Shown: positions 32,761 to 44,599 of the stretch, in pieces
Position numbering within the stretch: position 1 is the first letter of the stretch
How the letters are laid out: every line of letters begins with the position of its first letter
Made by a program: the position numbers and the translations under genes
DNA from: Asterella californica
Lineage: Eukaryota > Streptophyta > Marchantiopsida > Marchantiales > Aytoniaceae
Length of the DNA stretch: 64,000 nucleotides
Direction: 5' to 3'
Assembly: GCA_036924285.1 (NCBI GenBank)
Contig: JAYKYS010000011.1
Location: 8,990,001-9,054,000, forward strand
The notes under the pieces: generated by a model
The model's database searches: none
The model's input: the letters and a program-made list of their open reading frames with translations, nothing else
Told to the model about the DNA's origin: nothing

Positions 32761-35700
32761 CACCTCCGACAGATTTTCACCGCGTCTTTTTTGAAAATAG
32801 TAAACAAGGCATCCATAATTAACCAAAACCGTGAATTTCCACACGTCTTCGCCGCTTGTCCAGACACGTCTGTCTGTATGAAAGTGCATACATCATGCAT
32901 ATGAGACTAGTGGGATATGAAACTCGAGGGGTGGAAGTGGATCGTTCCTTGTACCTCACATCTATTCCTTTTTCAAACTTATGGACTTCTACTTGGTAGC
33001 ATAATACAACCTGCAGTTAAATTGCCCGTTTATGTATGTTGATCGTGCATCTTCTATTGGAAATAATGTGTATTGTCTACTAAAGCCTATGTAGTGTTTA
33101 ATTATATGATATTAAGAAGATCAACTAAGGAGTTGAGCCTCATATTACGATCGGACTGACCACTTGTAGCTCACAATTAGAATAAAAAAGTGATTGAAAT
33201 ATAAGTACAATTAAACTTATATCAAATGAATAGGATATGCTAAAATGGAACATTGCGAAAGCAACAAGATTAATGAACTCTAAACTTTATTCTCCTATAA
33301 ATTAGGTGTAAATCTTTTGATGAGTCATTCAATCAAAGTGCCAAAAAACTCACAAAGTTGGGATTGGACCTCCGAGTCATTATCTCTATCTCTGTTGTTG
33401 TTGCCTCATATGTCATCATTGTATGCTTTGCAAACTCTACCAGATTTTTATCTAGATATCTTGTGCAATTCTTCATTAACATGCTAGTTCAAAGATGATT
33501 GTTGCTTGTCTTATTTGTCCTCACTGAAACTTTGCAAACTCCCTTGATTTTTATCAGTGATCCAATGCAGTTCTTCACTAATATGTTAGTTACAACATGA
33601 TCGATGTGAACACTTTGGCCGTCTATGATATAGAAGAACAAGAGCCAACAAAAGATTTGAAATTAGACGTCAACATGTCAAAACATGTTGGATGCATAAT
33701 ACCCCTTACTATATTATTTTATTTAGGATTTGGAAAATTTTCACATCTGGATTGAGTGTGTAAGGAATCAGGAGAAGTATGAGAATCTTTAAAGAATCAA
33801 GAAAACGTGTGAGACATCTAAGGAGATCAAATAATGTCTTCATTAGTTTAATGGCTAAGTAACTTATCTTTCTGAATTGTTCTGAGATCTACTGCCATTC
33901 GTAGCTGAGCAATGCTATAGAGAAGAGTTTCCTTTTCAAATGCCTTCAGATTCACAATCGTTTGACAGTAGGTTGACCCTTTCGGAAGAATATGTGAGCA
34001 CAAAGTTGCTAATGATGAGACACTATATGACTCTTAAACTTATCATGAATGCAAGAGGTCTCTGTTTTCTTCAAGCATGACAATCACTTGGTGTGCATGC
34101 TAGAGCTCATGTTATAGATGAGGTTATCACCAAGATTTCAAAATACACCATATGTTAGACTACTAGCATCCTGAAAGTAATCTGATGTGGATGTTAGAAA
34201 CGAGGTTACCATCTGGATTTTGAAATGGACTATATGCTAGAGGACTAATATCACAGAAATCACTTGGTATGTATGTTAGAGATGAGGTCATCATCAAGCC
34301 TAAATGGATCATATGCTAAAGCGCTATCATCTTGAGAGTCATTTGGAGTAGATGTTAAAAATGACACTATCATCGAGATTCCAAATTGCATCTTATGCTA
34401 GATGACTAACTTCATTTAAATGTACATAATAGGTTAGTACAAATTCGATGCAACATCGCTAAGTCCACATGTATGCAAATGATATCAACGATGCGGTCGA
34501 GTAGTATAATCTTTAATTGTGATATATCAGTCAAAAATTAAGATCAAATTAATCTGAAGACTAGAAGTACATCTTATAGAAGTTGAGAACATAATCGGCC
34601 ATAGCTCGAGCTCTGAAAATCCAATCAAGGTGATCTCGATAATAAGAGATAGTTGTCAAGGAGTTACATCTCATGGTGAAATCAAAAAGTGATTGTATGC
34701 AAATTTTGAGGAGCACCCATGCATATGAATGCATATAATAAAACTTTAAGTATTGTTTCTGGAGACGGTCGACTTTGCTACAAAAAATATTCACATCGCT
34801 AAATATTTGTTTACTTTCTCCAAATCTTTGAATGTAAATTAGACCCTTGCGTTGTTGAGATGAGAGTCTCTTGGTAAAGACTGAACCTTCAGGTTGTGAC
34901 ACTATCTTGAAAAACAACAAGAATACTACACAAATAGCATAAAGTTCATGAAATATCCACAAGTCTTAGAAAACAAAACAACACATCACACACACAACTC
35001 TTCAACTACAAATCACTCATATGATCAGTTTCCAAATCTCCATTCTTTTTTAACTTTAGAAATAAAATTACTCTTATGAAAGTAGTGCATTTGCTCAAAA
35101 CCTTCTGACTTTCATGAAAATAGTTTTACAAGTCGCAAGTATTCTCTACTCGTATCAAAATTCACTTCTAAACTCCTTAATCAATACTTTCAATAAAATA
35201 GAAAAGAATCGTTTGATCGAAATCTTATGTAATATTATCTGATTTTACATTCTCTAGAAATCGGCATTTGCTTAATTATTGTTGACTTTTTTCTTCTTTT
35301 TGTTCTCTTCTTCTTGATCTGACAATCGTTGGACATACCACAAACAAATGATATAAGAAAAAACACTAAAAAATAATTTAACACTCAACATTTTATATAT
35401 ATTATAATAATAATTAACATGTAGTTATAATAAAGGTGCTTAATGTTTGTGATCAATCAATAACCACAAGCAATATCTTACAAGAAAACTCTACGCTACG
35501 GAGTCTTAATCACATCACAACCACCCTAAGGATCGAATTAATCATGTATAGCCACATTGCAAGCATAGTAAAGAATTAATCTCACTCTATTCTCTATTTT
35601 ATATCTCAAAAATCAAAGTAATACCATCTTCCACCGAACACAACTCCATGGCGTTATGAATGAATAATATACCTACAACTAGATATATTCTTTGAATATA

Positions 35701-37020
35701 ACGCCTTTAGAGTTTTATTCAAAATAAATCTTATAATTTTGTTGACTTTGCTGCTTTAAATCTTATTTTTTTTGACTTTTAAGGAAACAAGTACTAAATT
35801 ACGAGATGTATATATGTTAGATAGTTTCACAGTTATTTCACTATTCACTTAAAATAAATGTTGTCATCCATCTTTTGCATCTCACTCTTGTCTCATATTC
35901 ATTCAGTTTGTCTAAGTTGGTCTTCAAAAAACATTCTTTCAAATTTCATGCATGAAGTCAATAATATGCTTAAACATTCTCACTGATAAAGGGACAACAA
36001 AAAATGTGCGTGTATGTATAGATTGAAGATCTTACTTAAGTCTTGATTGACTGAGCTTAACGTTTAAGGTTAAAATAGGATTGTCACTCTCCAAATATTA
36101 TAATATAGTGCATAGGTGCGATATTACATTTTACTTGAATAAAATATGAAAATATGTTTCCTACAAATGAAAAATATTTGTTTTACACGTCTAGAAGTTA
36201 TGTTAAATGGAAGATGATATATCCATCCTATGATCAACATAACAAAATTTGTTTGTTTAATATAAACTAACAGTTGAAATATATATTCAAATTTTTGATT
36301 TTTGATTTTTGTTGGATAATAAATACAATATTAATTTATATCAATACTAAATATATCAAATAAAACTGAATATGAAATTTACAAGTCAATAAAAAGAATT
36401 AAAAAGTTTATTTACTATCTCTATGTTATCTATTAAAAATGTAAAAATGTATAATATAATTATTAATTATATATATCCATCAATTTATTTAAGATTGCTG
36501 CTAAATGAATTTGAAATTATCAATGAAATTCTTTGAATAATCAAACAACATATAACAAAAAACAATGTCTTTATCAAATTTTGCTAATGTTTATTGTTTG
36601 TTGTCTTCTTCCTCTCTAGCCAAAACCTTGGCTAGTATACGACTGAAGCATCCATTATCACCCAAGTGAAGTTCGATCATTAGTAGCTCAAACAAATCGA
36701 AGAGGAGATCTATAGTTTCTTGCTCATCATTTTTTCATCCAAGAATGTGTTTTTGGTGCATCATAGTCTTTTCTTGTATATAACAACCATGGAAAAAATA
36801 ATAAATTATTCAGAACAAATGGACTCCAAGGGAACACCGAATAAGAAAAGAGGAGACAACGACATAGATCACAACTACTTTCAGGCTTCAGTTTTGTCAT
36901 TAATTAATGATTATAGATCAAGATCTATCCGTTTCTTCTGATTATTTTACTATGATGGCTTCTTCGAAGACTCTCCTCATATTTATAAATATTAGGAGTG
37001 TTTCCACAAGCGATATATAC
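32761..37020. other. AT-rich stretch without recognised genes
   Basis: Strongly AT-rich, with one 81-bp minisatellite (listed separately). A 133-codon minus-strand frame (34962-34561) reads as aromatic-rich protein with no family I know. Sequence between 35700 and 36560 is especially AT-rich and repeat-like. No tRNA, rRNA or host exon found. Confidence 0.45.
34087..34420. repeat. Minisatellite, about 81-bp unit, four copies
   Basis: Diverged units built on cttggt(a/g)tg(t/c)atg(t/c)tagaga-like starts and atatgctaga-like middles begin near 34087, 34182, 34263 and 34342. The first unit carries an insertion of about 14 bp. No coding content. Confidence 0.65.
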
Positions 37021-37245
37021 TCCAAAGTTCATGGACTTTCACAAATTTCGGTCCTCGTGCCTTTGGAAGTTCCACTTGTTCTCTTATCGTTCTTTCTCTT
37101 ACTTCTTGATCTCATTACACGTATATCCAAAGTTCATGGACTTTCGCAAACTTTGATCCTCGTGCCTTTGGAAGTTCCACTTATTCTCTTATCGTTCTTT
37201 CTCTTACTTCTTGATCTCATGACACGTACGTCCAAAGTTAGTGCA
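37021..37245 (+). repeat. 105-bp tandem repeat, in phase with a reading frame
   Basis: tccaaagttcatggactttc starts at 37021 and again at 37126; a third, truncated copy starts at 37231. The two full units differ at only a few positions. Because 105 is 35 codons, the frame 36907-37377 carries a repeated 35-residue hydrophobic unit (SKVHGLSQ...PLEVPL...LLSFFLLLLDL). Whether that frame is ever translated is unknown. Confidence 0.85.
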
Positions 37246-37849
37246 CTTGCACATCCTCCAAAGTCACGTCATATGAGTTCGAGAAGGACTTCTATGTGGA
37301 GTCCACCCGTTGAACTTGAATTACATCTTACATCAACCATCGAAGTGAAATCAATTACTCTCTACAAGTCAAGATGACCCAAAGACAACTTGTAGATATT
37401 GTGGATAGTGGATGTGTGCTTCTGTACGTTTTACAAATAGTGAGCAACAATAGGTTGGAGCAATTTGAACAAACTATGAAGGAAAACATATAAGTAAACA
37501 TGCGATAATAATAATCATGTGTCCACATAAGTGGATAAAAAAGTACAAGGAACATGCGGCATATCTTAACAAAATTGATCTCAATAAAAAATTGCATGAG
37601 ATGCTAAAAGAAACCAAGTACAAGTAGATGTAAACTTAGTTTTGTTCTAAACGTTTATTGTTAAATTATTGCATGTGATTTTTGGACCAAGAGAGCTCGA
37701 TGAATGAGGAGAACAATGACAGAATATCCATGAGGAACGGATAAAAACTATGACAAATTTTCAATGTTCTTGCTCATTGAGACCCGAAATCTAGAAGTAG
37801 ATGTAGGATCATTGATACTGAGATCATGATGATTGATCGGTCTTCGTAA

Positions 37850-38110
37850 ATAACTTACATAGTAGAGACAATCATGCTCATCGTAGTCTTTGTTCGTAGT
37901 GCTCGTCCCTCCGCGTAGTTGGAGAGACCTCTCGAGCCAACACTAAGTAGCGCATCCCTCATAGTCTTTGCGACATCGTCACAAGATCGAGGACCCATTG
38001 AAAATGGATATTGGATAGATATGTAAGTACAAGCCCATCCATGTAATGGACCTTAGAGTAGAACTGACAATGCAGACACGACCCAACAAAATCCACCACA
38101 TCTTGGTGGA
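37850..38110 (-). pseudogene. Ty3 integrase relic of the same lineage
   Basis: The minus-strand frame ending at 37959 reads QDVVDFVGSCLHCQFYSKVH and NIHFQWVLDLVTM, matching RDVVSFVESCLTCQMYSNIR and AIHFMWVVDLVIM of the main element. Further along the minus strand LSNYAEGRALRTKTT matches LSNQVEGRALRTKTT of the main element. The N-terminal 90 residues of the same frame are unrelated, so the fragment has been fused to other DNA. A perfect inverted repeat (acaaaatccacca / tggtggattttgt, 38086-38116, 5-base loop) lies within it. Confidence 0.75.
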
Positions 38111-38116
38111 TTTTGT

Positions 38117-40113
38117 ATTGAACTGGATGTCTAAACCACTTCTTCACTGAAACACCAAGAAAGTACATTACGCTATGACCTGAGCTTTCCCTCTCGTCTC
38201 TTGTCTTTCTCTTCTCTGCGCTCTTTTCTCGTCTCCACCTCTCATTTTGTCTATACAAAGTAAGTTTTCTGAACCCTAAATCATCATAAGTATGCGTTAG
38301 GAATAATAGATCGACCAAACTTTCTTCCTTGATCGTCGATATGAAATCATCATTGGAAATCTTAAGTTGAGATGAATCGAACAAACTTATAATCACCACA
38401 TGTAATGCTATAGAAAATAAGAATCTTTAAGTAACAGTTTCAAACTTTGAAATCTAAAAAAATACAAAAACGTAAAGAATGTAAAAAAAAAACAAAATAT
38501 CTCTTCAACTAGTTTCCAGTAAATGATATTTTCTCTCTAATCTCTAGATCTTGTCCCATCCCTAATTTTCTCTTTCATCGGTGGAAAACCTAAGTCATGT
38601 TGAATCGACTAGTGATACAAATTTTCATGCCTTGATAAAAGAATAATTTGATTCGGAAGTTTTTGTCGATCGCAAATTAACAAGTATCAAGAATATAATC
38701 AAATAAAGCTTACTTTGAGTGAATTTTCAAGACGAACATGGTTACAGAATCATGTAGATAAATGATGTAACATCCTCACACTCATACATTTTTTCTCCAC
38801 TATAGGTATATATACTAGCTATTTCCACTAGATGACAACTACAAATCCGTAAAAAAATCAACCACGAAAGAAATAGTGCTCCCGTCTTAGCAGCAACAGT
38901 GACAAAATGTAACAATATGACAACATGGAGCAAGTGCCTAGATAGCAGCAACAACAAATCGCTCATGAGGGAACGAGAGCAGAATAAAAACATCGATAGA
39001 AATAGTGGACTTGTCTCAACGTATAAAAGATAACAACAATGGTAAAGTCTAGCACGAATGAGAGAACGACATATCATGCAAGTAGCAAGAACATCAAATA
39101 GCTCACGACAATGAACGTATATTATACTTGTTGTTGAAAACACAACAATGGAAGTTAAATACATTTGGAAAAAGTAAGAATAGAATGAACAAACAATGGC
39201 CAAGACGAAACTCCACCAAGCACACCTGCTACTTCGCTCCTTCTCACTCGAGAGAAATAAAATAGAAGCACTTGTTCCACACTTAACAGATCAAAATAAA
39301 CTCAAAGAAATGTTAACTCTGCCAATTATCCTATCCTTGCCAGCCGTTCTAGCATATTTTTCTTTGCTCCAACCGCTCATCTTCTTCTCTCTTCTTGTCA
39401 AAATATCGAGAAGCATGCGTATTCAATCAAAGTAATACATATATAATTAATTAACTTCCTTTAAAGTTAGATTAATCTAATTATAGATTAATTTATTTTC
39501 ATAACTGAGTTAAATTTAATGTGTGAATATTATCTTGAGAAGTAGTAAAATTTTTTTGATATACACCAAGAGAAAAAGTTCAACTCTTAAAGCTATACAT
39601 TTTATATTTATATTTTCTTGAATTGTTTCATCTCTATCTCTAGCATATGTTTTTCTTTCTTTTATGAATTGACCTTTATCAATATAACTTATAAGATTTG
39701 GAGAAAAAAATATAATACCGTATGTAAAACTAGCTCACCTTATATATTTTCTTATTCATATTATTTGTACAAAAGTTTAGCAAACCATCTTGGAAAGTGA
39801 ATATTTGGTCTTGCTCTTGTTGGACAAAACATACAAGTTACTTCGCAATAAGAAACCTTGATTTTAATAAAAGTTTTGTAAGGTGAAGACTCTTTCAAGG
39901 AACTCATTTTTTAGGAGTCTTCAGCCATTCTCGGTAATGTATTACATTATTTACGCTAATTTCTTCCATGACCAGAGAAGCCATTGACCGAGTATAAAGC
40001 ACAGGATATATGTATATATATATATGTATACCCGCTTAGTGAACAATTTATGATGTTTTCTGAGAGATCCATACCTTCGGATCTAGGGCATCGTGGCAGG
40101 GGACACTGTGAGA
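38117..40113. other. No gene recognised; upstream flank of RPL12
   Basis: AT-rich DNA. Near 38830-39120, gcagcaac / caacaatgg-type strings resemble the repeat blocks at 31930-32700 loosely. Frames 38742-39203 (minus) and 39196-39435 (plus) have no family resemblance. A short (TA)n run with two interruptions lies at about 40002-40028. Confidence 0.45.
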
Positions 40114-40122
40114 TTAGGGTTT
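40114..40122 (-). promoter_or_regulatory. telo-box upstream of RPL12
   Basis: ttagggttt (complement aaaccctaa) lies about 190 bases before the RPL12 start codon. Telo-boxes are a known hallmark of plant ribosomal protein and translation-gene promoters. The match is exact and the position fits, but one 9-mer can also occur by chance. Confidence 0.6.
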
Positions 40123-40310
40123 GGCCGAGAGCGTGTCCCGTGCGGAGGAGTCCTTTAGCCAAGTCCGATTCGCTCGCAGGTTCTTTCTCTCTCTCGCCCC
40201 GTCGAGCAGCGAAGCTCCAGCTCCTCGAGTCGATCGAGCTCTGCAATTTGGTTTGAATCTGCCTTTCTGTGAGAGAGCCTTGATCGTTTGGTTGTCTACC
40301 GGTAGTCGAA

Positions 40311-40811
40311 ATGCCGCCCAAACTAGATCCATCGCAGGTCGTGGAAGTGTATGTGCGAGTGACAGGAGGAGAGGTGGGAGCTGCCTCGTCGTTGGCTCCT
40401 AAGATCGGGCCTCTTGGTCTTTCCCCGAAGAAAATCGGAGAGGATATCGCCAAGGAGACTGCGAAGGATTGGAAGGGTTTGAGGGTGACTGTGAAGCTCA
40501 CAGTCCAGAACAGGCAGGCTAAGGTCGCTGTTGTGCCGTCCGCCGCAGCGTTGGTGATCAAGGCCCTAAAGGAACCAGAAAGGGATCGCAAGAAGGTCAA
40601 AAACATTAAGCACAACGGCAACATCTCTCTAGATGACGTTATCGAAATTGCGAAGATTATGCATCCCCGTTCGATGGCAAAGAATTTGGCTGGAACGGTA
40701 AAGGAGATTTTGGGTACGTGCGTATCCGTAGGTTGCACCGTCGATGGCAAGGACCCCAAGGATTTACAGAAGGAGATAGACGAAGGTGATGTGGAGATTC
40801 CTGAAGAGTAA
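40311..40811 (+). CDS. RPL12: 60S ribosomal protein L12 (uL11)
   Basis: Component of the large cytosolic ribosomal subunit, at the base of the P-stalk, where it contacts 28S rRNA and helps recruit translation factors. A single open frame of 166 aa starts [20 protein letters not shown] (context cgaaATGCC) and ends VEIPEE. The N-terminal domain includes [20 protein letters not shown], the flexible Pro-rich segment typical of uL11, then [20 protein letters not shown]. The C-terminal rRNA-binding domain includes [17 protein letters not shown] and [19 protein letters not shown]. The 166-aa length and lack of introns match land-plant RPL12 genes. A telo-box lies about 190 bp upstream. No lesions are seen. 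The antisense 267-codon frame (39956-40759) is a shadow of this gene. Confidence 0.98.
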   Translation: MPPKLDPSQVVEVYVRVTGGEVGAASSLAPKIGPLGLSPKKIGEDIAKETAKDWKGLRVTVKLTVQNRQAKVAVVPSAAALVIKALKEPERDRKKVKNIKHNGNISLDDVIEIAKIMHPRSMAKNLAGTVKEILGTCVSVGCTVDGKDPKDLQKEIDEGDVEIPEE

Positions 40812-43800
40812 ATAGTGAGTCTAGGTTCATTCAGAGAACTCGCCCTCTTTGGTGAGATATTTCGCCTGACATCAATTGGGAGTCGAGTAGCTCGTCATGA
40901 GCATGAACAATTTTGTTCAGTTTGAAAGTTCTGTATCTTAACCCACTCGCAATGTAAGAGGCTTGAAACACGTGAATTTCTTTCTATGGTGGCTAAATGA
41001 GTGGAGTCGAATTCTGTCGATACCTGTGATGTCGTGAAATGAACCCTGTGCTATGAAGTGGACGCTGCAACTTTCCAGATGCTGTGAACCTTCCGCAAAG
41101 TTGGGAGGTTGGTATCATTCAAGGTCTATCGCCCGACTACTTATGGTACATGTCTCTTAACTTCTCACTCCTTGAACAATATGATGCCACTGGTGATAAT
41201 GGATTTCGATTTTTTATGACTTGAATGTCTAGTATTTGCTTCAATCCTAAACTGATTCCCCTGTTCATCTACTTCCCTCTGGATTCCCGTGATGATCGAC
41301 TCCGTCGTTTTTTTTAAGTCCGGAATGTTGGCGGCATGGGTGTAACGATATCAGTGTGTCGATCATGTACATTCTGCCCGTAAATTCTCCTAGAACTGAG
41401 TAAGGTACGGGTTTTCATTAGTGCAAACGTTATGACATTCGTGAGCAAGTGCATAGGTTATTACATCTTTCCTTTCCTCCGAGATTTCTCGTACGAGTGA
41501 GGCTTAGGTCTGCATCAGGTGAAGCTCTAAATATAATTTCTTGGAAACTGCAATTCTACTAATGATTGGAGGTTCGTTTGCCCTGCACTTGCTCCATCTA
41601 CGATGCTTTATCGCCCGTATAATGTTTTCAACTTTATTCAGGGACCGGTAGAAATAAATCAGTATGACCGCCTTCCAGATCGTGTTTCATGTTTTTGCTA
41701 TGCGGTAGCCTAGCTATCCGTCGATTGTGAAACACGGAAAAGGAAGGGGAAGTTTTTTGTCGTGTAGCGAAACGGACGGATGGAGTCCTGGTGAAAACTG
41801 GAAAGGGAAAGAAAGTAGCGGGAACGGACGCAATAAGTCGTTATGAAAACCGGAGAAGGAGAGATCGTCGGGGGATAGATCCGGATAAACGCATAGCCCC
41901 GCAACTCCATTGCAAGCGGAGCTCCTTGTTTTATTCGTTATGAATTAATCTTTCCACTTCTGCGCGAGAGGGGAGATCATCCTAAACATAACGTCAAATG
42001 GATTCTGGTTCATGATTCACCAACTAACCTAGGCTCCAATCAGGAAGCCAGCTCCCCGGTTACATGAAGTGGCAGAGGTGGAAAGAGGAACATAAGATTC
42101 ATACCAACCATCTTTCACGTTTGCGAGAGAAAAGCATGCCGCAGCCAGTGTCCGGCCTGTAAACAGGCTGGCCCTCAGCTACTAGGAGCAACTTAATGTA
42201 CTCGTTAAAGTTTAACAAAGATAAGCTAATCCAGTTGGCATTTTCACATCATAGATGCATCAGTTCTCTGGCTCCGTGCATACAGGGATTCTCCCTCTGC
42301 GTGTGTCTAGGGATTTTGGTAAGACGCCCTTATGTTTCAGATGGTTTGTGTTAAATATGGAATAGTAAAACTGCCTGGAACCTAACAATTCCCAACGGCT
42401 TTTTAAATTATATGGTAGTCAATCGATTAACTCGTCGAACACGAATCGACAGTGGGTGTTGCCGAGGTGGTGATTGTTAAAAGCAACAATCGCAGATGCT
42501 ATGTTTTCAGGCTTAGGGCATGAATTCGAACGTTTACAAAGTATTTTCTCGGCGTTGTGGGGGGTTACACCGTAAGGAACCATCTAACTAGTATGTATTG
42601 ACCGTATACGAAATATTCCAGAGAACGTAAGTGCAAATTACTGCTTACTTACCTCATCGCGCACTAACTAAACTTCGCTGGTACGGAGCAGCGGCCTGAT
42701 TGTCCATCTATGAAACTCGCACTGCAGTGACTCCAGAGCTAGCTGCAATGAGGTCCTGTAGTGGCAGGTATGTGTCCGACTCTTGTCAAATCCCGTGTGA
42801 ATTAGTCTGACTCAATTTTAGTACCACGGCTACGGACATTAGCCACGGAACATTTGTTAACTCTCGACGATCTTTACGACTTAAACAGGCGACGTTCCGA
42901 ACTGAAAATTCCCACAGATGCGTTGTGCAGATGCCGTAGTCTTTTTCTTTCCGATAGCTAGACGACTGAATCTTGTAAGCTGTGGCAAACAGTGCCTTGC
43001 GTGAGCCAAGCGGTCCAGCCTGAAGCGTTCCTGTACCAAATTTAAAACCGTGGGGCTTTATCCATGTCCTTCGGCTGGAGAATGTGAAGACCACTGAAGA
43101 CTTTATAATATTTATGAAAGTTGTAATTCAGATACTGAACGTACTGCTTTTGGGGTATGTGAGAGACCAACTGCTAACTCAAGTGAACACTTGGCCATAA
43201 CGTTTGACGTGGGCCAATTTGTGTGACAAGTAGTGATCATTCGATCTGGCATTTGGCTCCGCTTCTAGTGGTTACAGGAGAAGAAGCTTGATTTCTGACG
43301 CTGGTTAGCATAACATGTAGTGTGGAAGGCTCGTTCTGCAGAATGTGAATTGCATTGGAAGGGAGAAACAAATCGGAGAGTTGCTGTTGGTGAACAGCTG
43401 AAGTTCCTCCACCATCGTGGAAATTCGGAGGTTACGTCAGGGTGATACCGGTGACCGGTAAAAGGTACCGCCTACCCGCACCACAAGACGAAGGGACAAA
43501 ATTTCGAAGATGACCAACCCGCACAAGTCAAGAAGATTCAGAACTGGCCAACTGGCCGAATTTATTTCCCTTTCAAACCGCCAGTACACTGCGCTCAACT
43601 TACTTTACATGAAAATCCTGTGTTGAGAATTCTGTGTACTCTTCCCGCAATATTCACATGTATACAAGATTCCTACTAGTGACAGTTGTTCAACAAGCTG
43701 TTGATTCTCAGTACTCGTATCTGTTTGGACGTATAGTGGGAACCCTGAATCGGAGAAAGGTGTCAGATCACTTCGCAACTGAGCAAGGCCACGATCGGTA

Positions 43801-43827
43801 TCAGAAGATATCCGCATAACTAAAAGC
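40812..43827. other. Intergenic between RPL12 and H2A 3' ends
   Basis: The two genes converge here, so both 3' untranslated regions should lie at the edges. No further gene recognised; a minus-strand 102-codon frame (42786-43094) and a plus-strand 61-codon frame (43634-43819) show no family features. A small palindrome (taccggtgaccggta) lies near 43447. Confidence 0.5.
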
Positions 43828-44374
43828 TTACTCCTTCCCATCGGCGATGGGGGCAGGCTTGCCTGACTTCTTCGGCAACAAAACCGAGTGAATGTTCGGA
43901 AGAACACCGCCATTAGCAATGGTCACACTCGCAAGCAGCTTGCTCAACTCCTCATCGTTTCTTACAGCTAGCTGCATATGACGCGGCCCGATTCTGGTCT
44001 TCTTGTTATCTCTCGAAGCATTTCCAGCGAGCTCCAGAACCTGAAAGACAGATTCAGAAATGAGATCTAGCAGAAACAGTGGAAATAAGTCCAACCATCC
44101 GTGCATCTCCTAGCCAGAAACCATAAAAATCGAAGACAACAACCATTTTACACTCCGAAACTGCATGACGATCAAACCAACATCCTCTCCGATGACTAAC
44201 CTCGGCTGCGAGGTACTCCAGGACCGCGGCAAGATAGACTGGAGCCCCAGCTCCGACTCGAGTGGCATATCTTCCCTTCTTCAAGAACCTCGCAATTCTT
44301 CCAACAGGGAACTGCAGACCGGCCTTCTGGCTCCGAGAAACTGTCTTCTTCCCAGTAACCTTTCCTCGAGACAT
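43828..44374 (-). CDS. H2A: Histone H2A, canonical-like, one intron
   Basis: Core nucleosome protein. Two minus-strand exons, 44374-44201 and 44040-43828, flank a 160-bp intron (GTTAGT...TTTCAG) placed between the AAE and VLEL codons, a common intron site in plant H2A genes. The 128-aa product has a short basic tail ([16 protein letters not shown]), the histone-fold block [57 protein letters not shown] and [18 protein letters not shown], and acidic-patch residues in NDEELSKLL. It lacks a C-terminal SQEF (so not H2A.X), lacks SPKK motifs (not H2A.W) and is not H2A.Z-like. The end ([10 protein letters not shown]) and the GRYATRV and GPRHMQ substitutions are unusual, so a lineage-specific H2A class is possible. 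Confidence 0.97.
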
Positions 44375-44540
44375 GTTTCTTGGCTGGACAGGATAATCGA
44401 TGGACTGGAGGAAGAGCGATGGACTTGTAGGACAGCAAAGATTTGAATTCAAACGAATGACAGGACTATTCCACCGCGAGAGCGTATGAGATGGACGTCG
44501 CTAAGAACGACTGTGTGATGGAAGTGCTCAGACGTTACGA

Positions 44541-44593
44541 TGTATATAAACTTAGGCACGAACGGAGACCAATGAGTTTGAACGCCGCGGATC
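44541..44593 (-). promoter_or_regulatory. TATA box and plant histone octamer upstream of H2A
   Basis: On the minus strand tttatataca (44550-44541) is a good TATA box about 170 bases before the ATG. About 36 bases further upstream is an exact cgcggatc (44586-44593, plus orientation), the octamer known from plant histone promoters that links them to S-phase transcription. A gacgtc core at about 44496-44501, between TATA box and ATG, resembles the histone hexamer region. The combination supports cell-cycle-regulated expression (inference). Confidence 0.75.
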
Positions 44594-44599
44594 GATGAA

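Noticed and set aside
40002..40028. TATA box of RPL12 in the (TA)n run
   Set aside because: Simple-repeat sequence almost 300 bases from the start codon; no way to separate it from microsatellite.
39956..40759. 267-codon minus-strand frame
   Set aside because: It is the antisense shadow of the RPL12 coding exon.
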